From Rhodobium gokarnense (GTDB lineage: Bacteria; Pseudomonadota; Alphaproteobacteria; Rhizobiales; Rhodobiaceae): a stretch of DNA of 64,000 nucleotides. Positions 24,166-32,826 of this stretch are shown piece after piece. The notes under the pieces are model-generated. The model did not search any database, had not been told where the DNA came from, and saw nothing but the letters and a program-made list of their open reading frames with translations. The position numbers were made by a program, and so were the translations under genes. The stretch lies in assembly GCF_025961475.1 (NCBI RefSeq), contig NZ_JAOQNS010000004.1, positions 372,001-436,000 of the forward strand, in the 5' to 3' direction. How positions within the stretch are numbered: the first letter of the stretch is position 1; each line of letters starts with the position of its first letter.

Positions 24166-25503
24166 TTATTTGAGGATGCCTTCGGATTTCAGCATCTCGG
24201 TCACCTCTTCCTGGGCCGTGTCCATGGCCTCCTGCGGGGTCGCTTCGCCGATGATCGCGCGATTGACCTGCAGGCCGATGGCATCGATCATTTCAAAGGT
24301 CAGCGGATGGCGCGGACGGCCTTCCGTCCAGGCCGTCTTGGCCGCGGTGTAGAGTTCCTTGGTCCAGGGCAGCTTTTCCTGGATTTCCGGATCCTGGAAG
24401 GCCGAGTGCCGGCTCGGAACGCCGCCGATCATCGCCCATTCCTTGTGGATCTCGGGGCTGGCGAACCAGCGCATGAAATCCCACGCGGCTTCCTTGTTCT
24501 TGGAGTGCTTGTTGAGGCACATGATCCAGCCGCCGACGGGCGGAACGGTCTTTTCGCCCTTGGCGTGGGGCATCTGGGCCGAGGCCCATTTGCCGACGAT
24601 GTTCGACTTGGCCGGATCGCTGAGGCCGGGCGTGCGCACCGACCAGGCGTTGATCATGGCGACCTTTCCCTGCGCGAAGGCGTTGAAGCGGTCGTCCCAC
24701 TGGTACTGCTCGCCGCCCGGAGGCCCGTAGGCCACCATGTCGTGGAAGAACTTCACCAGCTCGACGGATTTTTCCGAGTTCAGGAGCGGGGTCTGGTCGG
24801 CATAGGGCTCTTCGGAGCCCGGATAGTTGCTCTCCCAGGGCTTGCCGCCGGCGGAGTAGATCCACTCGAAATACTGCTGGCCGGCCGCGGCGCCGCGGCG
24901 GTTGTTCATGGCGTAGCCGGACATGCCCGGATAGTCCGGGTTGTTGGTGAAGAACTTCGCCGCTTCCATCGTCTCCTCGAACGTCTCCGGCACCTTCAGT
25001 CCGGCCTTGTCGAAGAGATCCTTGCGGTAGTGCATGACCTGCCAGTAGGCGCCGACGGGCAGGCAGTAGGTCTTGCCGCCCCATTGCGCCTGGCCGGCGA
25101 TCGAGCCGACGAAGTCGTCCCAGGCGATGATCGCCGGGTCGGTGTCGCCCCACAGATCCTCGACCGGCTCCAGGCAGTCGGCCTCGACGAACTCGCCGAC
25201 CCAGATGCCGTCGATGAACAGCACGTCATACTGGTCGTCCTGCTGCGAGCAGCCGAGGATTTCCTTTTCGTGCAGCGGGTCGTAGCCGAAGCCGTCGGTC
25301 GTCACCTCGGCCCCGGTGAGGCCTTCGAACTTCGACTCCATCTTGCGGATCGCCTCGATATAGGGATCGTTGACGACCATCATGTTGATCGACTTGCCGG
25401 AGTGATCCCCGAGCAGGGAATCCCAGTCCGTTTCGGCGACAGCCGGCGCTGCGGCAAGGACAACCGACGCCGCCACCGTTGCCATTAGCAATTGTTTGGT
25501 CAT
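24166..25503 (-). CDS. Carbohydrate ABC transporter substrate-binding protein
   Basis: 445 residues of the extracellular solute-binding family 1. A signal peptide (MTKQLLMATVAASVVLAAAP) with predicted cleavage after AVA leaves a periplasmic protein of about 422 residues. Typical segments include DVLFIDGIWVGEF, GKTYCLPVGAYWQVMHYRKD and NNRRGAAAGQQYFEW. Four cysteines could form disulphides. The start at 25503 is set by GGAGGAAG; upstream in-frame sequence to 25911 overlaps lacI and is rejected. It heads the operon and is probably controlled by the adjacent LacI protein. Confidence 0.95.
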   Translation of the reverse strand: MTKQLLMATVAASVVLAAAPAVAETDWDSLLGDHSGKSINMMVVNDPYIEAIRKMESKFEGLTGAEVTTDGFGYDPLHEKEILGCSQQDDQYDVLFIDGIWVGEFVEADCLEPVEDLWGDTDPAIIAWDDFVGSIAGQAQWGGKTYCLPVGAYWQVMHYRKDLFDKAGLKVPETFEETMEAAKFFTNNPDYPGMSGYAMNNRRGAAAGQQYFEWIYSAGGKPWESNYPGSEEPYADQTPLLNSEKSVELVKFFHDMVAYGPPGGEQYQWDDRFNAFAQGKVAMINAWSVRTPGLSDPAKSNIVGKWASAQMPHAKGEKTVPPVGGWIMCLNKHSKNKEAAWDFMRWFASPEIHKEWAMIGGVPSRHSAFQDPEIQEKLPWTKELYTAAKTAWTEGRPRHPLTFEMIDAIGLQVNRAIIGEATPQEAMDTAQEEVTEMLKSEGILK

Positions 25504-25634
25504 TGCTTCCTCCGATTGTTGGGCGCTCGTCATCGGCCTTGCGATCGCGCCCGCGTCGACAAAGCCTCTCCGTTCGCGGCAAAGGCCGCGTCGGGCATTT
25601 CTGAAGGACTCGGTTTTCGTGTGGTGCCGGCGCG

Positions 25635-26744
25635 TCAGGCGCCGGGTTTTATGCCCGTTCCCGCATCGGGGCGGGCCATCTCCCTGACATTGTCTTGGTC
25701 GTTTCCATCGCTTGCATTGCTGGTTTCTTGCCCCTTGGGCCCGATCGCCGCGGCGGATGCGCGGACGATGAGCTCGCAGGACAGGTAGACCCGCATCGGC
25801 GGACAGGTGTCGCCGCCGATGCGGCTGCGCAGGCGCGACCAGATGGCCTGGCCCATCGCCTGAATCGGTTGGCGGATGGCGGTGATCGGCACCGATCGTG
25901 CGCACATCCATTTGTAGTCGTCGAAGCCGATCACCGACATCTCGTCCGGAATGCGGATGTTGCGGCCGACGAGGGCGGTGAGGACGCCGAGGGTGGTGAA
26001 ATTGGTGAAGCCGATGATCGCCGTCGGCCGCTCATGGCCGTCGAGCCATTTCGACAGGCGTTCGGAGGCGACCTCGAAGGTGAGGCCGGTCTCCAGAACC
26101 TCCGGCGCGGGGGCACCGGCCGCCTCAATGACCCGGGCGGCGCCGGCGCAGCGCTCGCGCATGTTGCCAAGGCCGAGGACGGAGGCGGCGAGGAGAATGC
26201 GGCGGTGACCGAGGTCCAGCAGATGGCGCGCGGCCATCGCTCCGGCTTCCTCGTTGGCAACGGAAACCGTGTCGGCCTGCGGGCTGTGGGTGACGCGGTC
26301 GGCAATCACATAGGGAACGCCCGCGCGCTCGATGAGGTCGCGGTTGGGGAAGCGGTCGGTGGAGGGAATGACGACGATGCCGGCAGGGCGCCAGGCAAGG
26401 ATGGCGGCGAGCCGCGAGCGCTCGGTCTCCTCGTCGTCATTGGAATTGGCGACGATGATCTCGTAGTTCTCCTGGCTGACGCAGCCTTCGATCGCGGAAA
26501 CGATGGAGGTGAAGAACGGGTTGTCGAGATCGGGAACGAGAACGGCTATGATCTGCGCCTTGCCGGTGCGCAGTTGCGAGGCGAGGCGGTCGGTCTGGTA
26601 GCCAAGCTCCGCGGCGACCTTGCGGACGTGGTCCGCGAGATCCTTGTTGACGGGCTTGCGACCGGTCAGGACGTTGGACACGGTTCCGGGGGAAACCCCG
26701 GCCTTCTTGGCCACGTCGCGGATCGATACCGGCTTGTCGGACAT
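25635..26744 (-). CDS. LacI-family transcriptional regulator
   Basis: 369 residues. The N-terminal helix-turn-helix SIRDVAKKAGVSPGTVSNVL and hinge helix DRLASQLRTGKAQ are canonical. The periplasmic-binding-like core (LVPDLDNPFFTSIVSAIEG) binds the inducer. The C-terminal 45 residues are an unusual hydrophilic extension (GQETSNASDGNDQDN) of unknown role. The stop codon falls in the loop of a CCGGCGC/GCGCCGG hairpin (25627-25645). It sits between the transporter operon and a divergent kinase and probably represses both. Confidence 0.92.
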   Translation of the reverse strand: MSDKPVSIRDVAKKAGVSPGTVSNVLTGRKPVNKDLADHVRKVAAELGYQTDRLASQLRTGKAQIIAVLVPDLDNPFFTSIVSAIEGCVSQENYEIIVANSNDDEETERSRLAAILAWRPAGIVVIPSTDRFPNRDLIERAGVPYVIADRVTHSPQADTVSVANEEAGAMAARHLLDLGHRRILLAASVLGLGNMRERCAGAARVIEAAGAPAPEVLETGLTFEVASERLSKWLDGHERPTAIIGFTNFTTLGVLTALVGRNIRIPDEMSVIGFDDYKWMCARSVPITAIRQPIQAMGQAIWSRLRSRIGGDTCPPMRVYLSCELIVRASAAAIGPKGQETSNASDGNDQDNVREMARPDAGTGIKPGA

Positions 26745-26781
26745 TTCCTCTCGCTTCGTTTCGCCGCTTGATCACGGTCTA

Positions 26782-26813
26782 GAAAAACGATTTACTGAAA
26801 AACGTTTTACAGT
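26782..26813. promoter_or_regulatory. LacI-type operator region
   Basis: Two adjacent 15-bp direct repeats, GAAAAACGATTTACT (26782-26796) and GAAAAACGTTTTACA (26797-26811), are present. The second forms a near-perfect 20-bp palindrome at 26794-26813 around the central CG typical of LacI-family sites. It lies between lacI (start 26744) and the kinase (start 26880), so it suits autoregulation and kinase control. A good copy was not seen in front of the binding-protein gene; ACGAAAACCG on the minus strand near 25615 is only a partial match. Confidence 0.65.
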
Positions 26814-26879
26814 ACCGTAGTAAAGGACGCAAGGCGGAATCCGACATGGCGCCTTGCGTTACCCTGACGGAGACGGACG

Positions 26880-27539
26880 ATGGGCCTCGGGAACACCGAA
26901 ACGATCGCTTTTGAGGACCTGGTGGAACGCTTGAAAACGCGCGGCGGCGCGGGCGGCCGGCTGCTCGTTGCGCTCGCCGGTCCGCCGGCGGCGGGCAAGT
27001 CGACGCTCGCCGATCGCCTCGCCGATGCCCTCAACGCTGCGGCGCCGGAAAGCACGGCTGTCTTCGGCCTCGACGGCTACCACTTCGACGACATGGTGCT
27101 GGAGGCCCGCGGCATGCGGGCGCGCAAGGGCGCGCCGGACACCTTCGACGTCGCCGGCTTCGCCCACATGCTCGCCCGGCTGAAGGCGAATGCGGAAGAG
27201 GAGGGGATCGCCGTTCCCGTCTTCGACCGGGACCTGGAAATCGCCCGGGCCGGGGCGCGGATCATTCCGCAGTCCGTCCGCACCCTGATCGTGGAGGGCA
27301 ACTACCTGCTGCTCGACCGGCCGCGCTGGCGCGACCTTGCCGCGCTGTTCGACGTGACCGTCGGCCTCGACTGCGATCTGGCCGTCCTCGAAGCACGGCT
27401 CAAGCAACGCTGGGAAAGACTCAGTTCTGCCGAGGCTGCGGCCAAGATTGCGGACAATGACCTGCCCAATGCGCGCCTCGTGGTTGGCGAAAGCATGGCT
27501 CCGGACCTCAGGATTGCCTGCGACCCATCGTCTTCCTAA
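26880..27539 (+). CDS. P-loop kinase, uridine kinase/pantothenate kinase-like
   Basis: 219 residues. Walker A is ALAGPPAAGKSTLADRL near residue 33. The segments GLDGYHFDDMVLEARGMRAR and VEGNYLLLDRPRW are characteristic of the nucleoside-triphosphate-hydrolase group that includes FrcK of rhizobial fructose operons. The start follows ACGGAGACGG. Placement opposite lacI, with shared operators, suggests it phosphorylates the imported or epimerised sugar. That substrate is inferred from context; FrcK-like enzymes have little direct biochemistry. Confidence 0.82.
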   Translation: MGLGNTETIAFEDLVERLKTRGGAGGRLLVALAGPPAAGKSTLADRLADALNAAAPESTAVFGLDGYHFDDMVLEARGMRARKGAPDTFDVAGFAHMLARLKANAEEEGIAVPVFDRDLEIARAGARIIPQSVRTLIVEGNYLLLDRPRWRDLAALFDVTVGLDCDLAVLEARLKQRWERLSSAEAAAKIADNDLPNARLVVGESMAPDLRIACDPSSS

Positions 27540-27882
27540 TGGCTCGCGGACGCATTTTTCCGGGGTTCTCGGTGCGGATGCGTCAAATTCTTCTCAAATT
27601 GGGCCGAAAGACCACATTTGTGCCGTTTTTTGACCTGAAGCGGAGCAGTGTCGACGGGTCGTCCGGCAAAGTTCGACGCGACCTTAACGATGATGTAAGA
27701 GTCCTCGTGGATGTTGAGGGTTGGATGCACGTGTGGGGAGGCATCCGACGCTTGATACCCGACGCGCCCGGACGTGGCGCATCTACCGCAAAGCGGATGG
27801 CAACGGTGCTGTCGGTTTGGCGGGACGCGACAAGCGGGTCAGGCGTTCCGTAGGCCGACACAGCGTATTGAGTAAGGGCGGC
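27540..27882. other. Non-coding gap before rlpA
   Basis: 343 bases between the kinase stop and the RlpA start. Two short arms, GACGCAT (27549-27555) and ATGCGTC (27578-27584), could form a loose hairpin after the kinase gene, but no U-run follows. The rest should hold the rlpA promoter; no clear -35/-10 pair or RNA gene was recognised. Confidence 0.4.
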
Positions 27883-29568
27883 ATGCGTCACGGCATCAAC
27901 GACCAGTCAGCGGCAGCGCCGGCGGGCTTCGATCCGCTTGGGGCAGGGCGATTCGCAAAGCTTCCGGTGAGGATCCTCCTGGTCGTTGCGGTCAGCGCCA
28001 TGGTCGCCGCCTGTGCCACCGACAACAAGGGCAGCGGCAAGCGCTCCAAGGAATATTTCTCCGAAAAGAAGTATGGCGTGAAGGCGAGCCCGCGGGTCGC
28101 CAGGAACGGCAAGAAGATCCGCTCCGGCGGCGGCCGCTACCTGGTCGGCAAGCCCTACAAGGTCGCCGGCAAGTGGTACAAGCCCCGGAAGGTCCGCAAA
28201 TACACCAAGACCGGCTACGCCTCCTGGTACGGGTCCGCCTTCCACGGCCGGCTCACCGCCAATGGCGAAGTCTACGATATGAACCGGCTGTCGGCGGCCC
28301 ACACCACCCTGCCGCTGCCGTCCTATGTCCGCGTCACCAATCTGAAGAACGATCGCTCGGTGATCGTGCGCGTCAACGACCGCGGCCCGTTCCACGGCAA
28401 GCGCGTGATCGATCTGTCGAAGCGTACCGCCGATTTGCTCGATTTCCGGCATAGCGGCGTCGCCAAGGTCAAGGTCGAATATGTCGGCGATGCGCCGCTG
28501 GAAGGCCACGACCACGCCATGCTGATGGCGTCCTATCGCGGCCCGGGCCAGACGGCGCCTGGCGGCACCTTCCCGGGCACGATGATCGCGAGCGCGACGC
28601 CGAAGACGCCGGCCGCCGCCGAGGTCGCGACGCCCGCAAGGCCGACCCCGCCGGTGATGCTGGCCCAGGCGCCGGTGCCCAAGCCGCGTCCGTTCTGGGC
28701 CGCGACCGCGCCGGTCGAGGTCGCGTTCGATCCGGCGTCCGCCTTTGCCGCCGGCGATGGCGTCATGGTCGCCTCGCTTGAAACCCCCGTTACCTCGCCG
28801 ACGGCCGAGCCCGCCGGTGCCGCACAGAGCGCCGTCACCGGCACCTACAGCCCGGACGACAGCCGGCCGGATGCAAAGGTCGCCCTTGCCGAGAACGCCG
28901 CCGACGATGCGCGCCGCGTGCGCACCGTCACCTATCGGATGCCTGGGCAGGACAGGGTCGCGACGCCGCAGCGCGCTGCCGCGCCGGTCCAGCGATCCGA
29001 GCCCGTGCGCGTCGCCTCCAATCCGATCAATCTGCAGCCGCAGCAACCGGCCCGCCAGGTGCGCCAGGCCGTTTCCAACGACACCGGCCTGCGTCTGCGT
29101 CGCAGTTCCGCGCCGGTGCCGCCGGCCCCGGTCGGCGCGACGCCGCCCGCCAATGTCGGCGGTCCCTTCGTCCCCGTTTCGGCCGATGCGTCCAGCGCCG
29201 TCTTTACCGCCGGCGGCCTCTTCTACGCCCGTCCGGACCGCATCGAGGCCGGCTACCAGGTGATCGCCAGCGTCGCCGACGGTTCCGTGCCGCTCAGCAC
29301 CCTGGAAGCCCGCATTGCCGCTGCCGGCCAGCGCGCCGTCGCGGCCCGGGCCGACATCCGCCTCGGCGTCTTCCGCAATCCGCAGAGCATCGCCAAGCTG
29401 GAGCGCGGACTTGCCCATCTCGGCCGCATCGACCGGCGCACCGTCACCGCCAATGGCGAGGCGCTGACGCTCCTGTCGCTGACCGAGATCAAGGCCGGCG
29501 TTTCGACCGATGACGCCATTGCCGCCGCCGAAAGGCTCGGTGCCGCGGGCGCCCATCCGGTGCGCTGA
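27883..29568 (+). CDS. rlpA: RlpA-family septal/envelope lipoprotein
   Basis: 561 residues from the ATG after AAGGGCGG. The N-terminus carries a hydrophobic segment ending in VAAC, a lipobox-like site (Cys near residue 44), so an outer-membrane lipoprotein is likely. The double-psi beta-barrel domain spans residues ~105-200: GYASWYGSAFHGRLTANGE, then LPSYVRVTNL and VRVNDRGPFHGKRVIDLS, with the aspartate needed for lytic transglycosylase activity. A long Pro/Ala-rich linker leads to a C-terminal SPOR-like region (about 450-555) that would bind denuded peptidoglycan at septa. It is the first gene of a group with dac, tmk and holB. Confidence 0.88.
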   Translation: MRHGINDQSAAAPAGFDPLGAGRFAKLPVRILLVVAVSAMVAACATDNKGSGKRSKEYFSEKKYGVKASPRVARNGKKIRSGGGRYLVGKPYKVAGKWYKPRKVRKYTKTGYASWYGSAFHGRLTANGEVYDMNRLSAAHTTLPLPSYVRVTNLKNDRSVIVRVNDRGPFHGKRVIDLSKRTADLLDFRHSGVAKVKVEYVGDAPLEGHDHAMLMASYRGPGQTAPGGTFPGTMIASATPKTPAAAEVATPARPTPPVMLAQAPVPKPRPFWAATAPVEVAFDPASAFAAGDGVMVASLETPVTSPTAEPAGAAQSAVTGTYSPDDSRPDAKVALAENAADDARRVRTVTYRMPGQDRVATPQRAAAPVQRSEPVRVASNPINLQPQQPARQVRQAVSNDTGLRLRRSSAPVPPAPVGATPPANVGGPFVPVSADASSAVFTAGGLFYARPDRIEAGYQVIASVADGSVPLSTLEARIAAAGQRAVAARADIRLGVFRNPQSIAKLERGLAHLGRIDRRTVTANGEALTLLSLTEIKAGVSTDDAIAAAERLGAAGAHPVR

Positions 29569-29680
29569 GCAGGGCCCTGCCTGGTCGCGGCGTCGATTGC
29601 AGCCCCAATTGCCGATTGACTTATTCCGCCGGATTTCGTTCAAAACGGACGGGGGCAGTCGGTATAAGTGCGGGTGAGCG

Positions 29681-30901
29681 GTGCCGTTTTCTTTTCATGG
29701 AACGCCGCGGCGTGGTCGGATAGCGGGCCGGGGATTGCGTCCCGGTTGTCGTTTCGTTGCCGTCCTTGCCGCCTTTTGCCTGATCCTTTCCGCGCATGGT
29801 CCGAGCCTGGCGCAGCCGATCGAGACGGTCGCCGAACAGGCGATCATCATGGATGCGGAAAGCGGCGCCATTCTTTTTGAAAAGAATGCCGAGGAGCGCA
29901 TTCCGCCGGCCTCGCTGACGCTGCTGATGACGGCCGAGACCGTCTTCGACATGATCAAGCGCGGCCAGCTCAGCCGCGACCGGGAATTCAAGATCAGCGA
30001 GCATGCCTGGCGCACAGGCGGCGCGCCGGCCGGCGGCACCACCATGTTCGCCGAGCTCGGCTCCATGGTGCCGGTGATCGATCTCCTTCGCGGCGTCATC
30101 ATCCAGATCGCCAATGACGGGGCGATCGCCCTTGCCGAGGGCATCGCCGGCTCGGAAGCGGCCTTCGGCGAGCAGATGACGCTGAGGGGCCTGGAAGTCG
30201 GCATGACCGACTCCAATTTCGTCAATCCGACCGGCTACGAGGACCCGAAGAACTACTCCACGGTCAAGGACCTCGCCGTCCTCGCGCGCCATGTCATCCG
30301 CACCTATCCGGAGCTCTACAAGCTCTTTGCGCAGCAGGAATTCACCTGGAACGACATCACCCAGCGCAACAAGAACCCGATGCTGACCATGTCGTCGTTC
30401 CAGGTCGACGGCCTCGTCATCGGCGGCACCAGCATCGACCGGCTCGGCATGGTGACCTCGGCAAAGCGCGGCGACCTCAGGCTGATCCTCGCCTTTTATG
30501 GGCTGCCTTCCAAGGCGGCGCGGCTGAAGGAGGCCAAGGCGCTGCTCGACTGGGCGTTCGGCTCGTTCGAGGCGGTGCGGCTGTTCGAGGCCGGAGAGAC
30601 CGTCGGCGAGGCGCGGGTCTTCGGCGGCGAGAAGAGCTATGTGCCGCTGGTCGGCGAGGGAGCCGTCATCGCCTTCCTGGAAGAGAACGTCGTCAAGGGA
30701 TACCACGGCCGCATCGCCTATGAGGGCCCCGTCGTGGCGCCGGTGGAAAAGGGCCAGCCGATCGGCAATCTGGAAATCGTCCGTGACAAGGCGGTGGTCC
30801 AGAAGATCCCGCTCTTTGCCGGCGAATCGGTCGGCATCGGCGGCTTCCACGGCAAGGCGTTCGATGCGTTGATCGAAGCCGTCGCCGGGCTCTGGTACTG
30901 A
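29681..30901 (+). CDS. PBP5/DacF-type serine DD-carboxypeptidase homologue with all active-site motifs altered
   Basis: 406 residues with a signal peptide (FVAVLAAFCLILSAHGPSLA) and the full S11 peptidase fold plus the C-terminal PBP5-like beta domain. The catalytic motifs are lost. The SxxK site reads S78-L-T-L81, so the general-base lysine is leucine. The SxN site reads I-A-N145, so the serine is isoleucine. KTG reads V246-I-G248. Surrounding residues (PPAS..LMT, ALAEGIAGSE, MTDSNFVNPTG) are well conserved, so this is a maintained fold and not random decay. It probably binds peptidoglycan or a partner without cleaving D-Ala. The GTG start is uncertain by a few codons. Neighbours are rlpA and tmk. 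Confidence 0.88.
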   Translation: MPFSFHGTPRRGRIAGRGLRPGCRFVAVLAAFCLILSAHGPSLAQPIETVAEQAIIMDAESGAILFEKNAEERIPPASLTLLMTAETVFDMIKRGQLSRDREFKISEHAWRTGGAPAGGTTMFAELGSMVPVIDLLRGVIIQIANDGAIALAEGIAGSEAAFGEQMTLRGLEVGMTDSNFVNPTGYEDPKNYSTVKDLAVLARHVIRTYPELYKLFAQQEFTWNDITQRNKNPMLTMSSFQVDGLVIGGTSIDRLGMVTSAKRGDLRLILAFYGLPSKAARLKEAKALLDWAFGSFEAVRLFEAGETVGEARVFGGEKSYVPLVGEGAVIAFLEENVVKGYHGRIAYEGPVVAPVEKGQPIGNLEIVRDKAVVQKIPLFAGESVGIGGFHGKAFDALIEAVAGLWY

Positions 30902-31041
30902 CGTCGCCGCCGGCATTCCTCGGCAAAAAAATATTCCGTTCGCGCACGATCCCGGACTGGGGCTTTCCTCGCGCGCCCGTTCGGTCGATATAAGGGCTGA
31001 ACGCGCGTGGGCGCACATCGCAGATATCGGGACCCAGCCAG

Positions 31042-31710
31042 GTGGCCGGAACGTTCATAACCTTCGAAGGCGGCGAGGGCGCCGGCAAGTCGACGCAGAT
31101 CCGGCGCCTTGCCGCGCGGCTGGAAGGACTCGGCCTTGAGGTCGTGACGACCCGCGAGCCGGGCGGCGCGCCGGGCGCGGAGGCGATCCGCGAGGTGCTG
31201 CTCTCCGGCAAGGCGAAGGCCCTCGGGCCGCTCGTGGAGGCAACGCTCTTTGCCGCCGCGCGGATCGACCATGTGGCGAACAGGATTCGCCCGGCGCTCG
31301 ATCGCGGCGCGGTCGTGCTCTGCGACCGCTTCACCGATTCCACCCGCGTCTATCAGGGCGACGGCGACGGGGTCGATGCGACGACCGTGGCGGAACTGGA
31401 GCGCATTGCCGTCGACGGCGTCCGTCCGGACCTCACGCTCGTCCTCGACCTGCCGGTGGAGGTGGCGCTAGAGCGGATTGCGACGCGCCGGGGCGACGAG
31501 CATCCCGATCGCTTCGAGGGCGAGGCCGACGTCGTCCATCATCGCCGCCGCGAGGCGTTCCTGTCGATCGCGAAAGCCGAGCCCGACCGCTGCGCCGTTA
31601 TCGATGCCTCGGGCGACGAAGAGACGGTGGCTAATCGCATCTGGGAGACCGTCGCGGCGCGCCTCGATCTTCCCACAGAGAGCCATCCTGCGGAGGCCGG
31701 CCATGGCTGA
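31042..31710 (+). CDS. tmk: dTMP kinase
   Basis: 222 residues. It phosphorylates dTMP to dTDP in the cytoplasm. The P-loop is FEGGEGAGKSTQIRRL near residue 8, the DR(Y/F) motif is CDRFTDSTRVYQG, and TREPGG binds substrate. The LID region RRGDEHPDRFE lacks the usual arginine cluster of some forms but fits proteobacterial enzymes. The GTG start has weak upstream support. The last eight bases overlap the holB start, so the two are translationally coupled. Confidence 0.96.
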   Translation: MAGTFITFEGGEGAGKSTQIRRLAARLEGLGLEVVTTREPGGAPGAEAIREVLLSGKAKALGPLVEATLFAAARIDHVANRIRPALDRGAVVLCDRFTDSTRVYQGDGDGVDATTVAELERIAVDGVRPDLTLVLDLPVEVALERIATRRGDEHPDRFEGEADVVHHRRREAFLSIAKAEPDRCAVIDASGDEETVANRIWETVAARLDLPTESHPAEAGHG

Positions 31711-32788
31711 TGCCGTACCGCTCGACGCCGACGCCATCGACGATGTGCCGCATCCGCGGCAGCAGCAGCGGCTTGCCGGCCAGGCGCATGCCGAGACCGA
31801 ACTGCTGGACGCCTACCGCTCGGGCCGCATTCACCACGCCTGGATTCTCTCCGGCACCCGCGGCATCGGCAAGGCGACGCTCGCCTTCCGGATGGCGCGC
31901 TTCGTGCTCGCCCATCCCGATCCAAAGGCGGCGGCGGTCGCGGGCGCAAGAGACCTCTCCGTCGCCCCGGACGTCCCCGCGGCGCGCAAGGTCGCGGCCG
32001 GGTCCCATCCGGATCTTCTGCACCTGCGCCGGCCCTATGACGACAAGCGCAAGCGTTTCAAGACCGAGCTTCCCGTCGACGAGATCCGCCGCACGGCGTC
32101 CCTGTTCGGCACGACGGCGGGAGAGGGGGGCTGGCGCATCTGTATCGTCGATGCCGCCGACGACATGAACGCCAACGCCGCCAATGCGCTCCTGAAGGTT
32201 CTCGAAGAGCCGCCGCCGCGGGCGCTGTTCCTCGTCGTCTCGCACAATCCCGGCCGGCTCCTGCCGACGATCCGCTCGCGCTGCCGCAAGCTGGCGCTCG
32301 ACCCGCTGGCGCCGGAAACGATCGCCGGCGAGCTGCAGGCCCTCGGCCTTGCCGGCGGGCTCGACGAGCGCACGCTGCACCGGGTCGCCGTGCTCGGCTC
32401 GGGGAGCCTCCGCCGTTCCGTCCTTCTCCTGCGCGCCGACGGCGTTGCGCTCTGGGATGCCTTCGAGGACATCGCCCACGGCCTGCCGAAGATGGACCGG
32501 GCGGCGATCCACGCCCTTGCCGACCGGGTCGCGGCGCGCGATGCCGACGACGTCTTTGCCACCTTCAAGGACATCGTCCGCGACTGGCTGACGGCGCGGG
32601 TGCGCGACGGGGCGGCCGCCGGCGCCTCGGCCGGCGACCTCATTGCCTGGAGCGAGGCCTGGGAGACCATCAACCAGGCCAACCGCACGGCCGCCGTCCT
32701 CAATCTCGACCGCAAGCAACTGGTGCTCGATACCTTCCGGACCCTTGCGGAAGCGGCCCGAAATTCGCTATCTCCCCAGTCGACCTAG
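31703..32788 (+). CDS. holB: DNA polymerase III subunit delta'
   Basis: 361 residues, clamp-loader subunit. The AAA+ P-loop region is [20 protein letters not shown] near residue 51; sensor and SRC motifs are visible as [12 protein letters not shown] and TIRSRCRKL, the latter acting as arginine finger in trans. The zinc-binding cysteines found in other clamp-loader subunits are absent. The true ATG is 31703, after CGGAGG, overlapping tmk. An upstream open frame to 31478 is an out-of-frame shadow of tmk. Confidence 0.94.
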   Translation: MADAVPLDADAIDDVPHPRQQQRLAGQAHAETELLDAYRSGRIHHAWILSGTRGIGKATLAFRMARFVLAHPDPKAAAVAGARDLSVAPDVPAARKVAAGSHPDLLHLRRPYDDKRKRFKTELPVDEIRRTASLFGTTAGEGGWRICIVDAADDMNANAANALLKVLEEPPPRALFLVVSHNPGRLLPTIRSRCRKLALDPLAPETIAGELQALGLAGGLDERTLHRVAVLGSGSLRRSVLLLRADGVALWDAFEDIAHGLPKMDRAAIHALADRVAARDADDVFATFKDIVRDWLTARVRDGAAAGASAGDLIAWSEAWETINQANRTAAVLNLDRKQLVLDTFRTLAEAARNSLSPQST

Positions 32789-32826
32789 CGCTGCACAAGC
32801 GCCGACCTCCCGAAAGTTTTCCGCCA

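Noticed and set aside
27540-27882. Possible RNA gene in the gap before rlpA.
   Set aside because: Only one loose stem was seen, with no terminator and no conserved motif.
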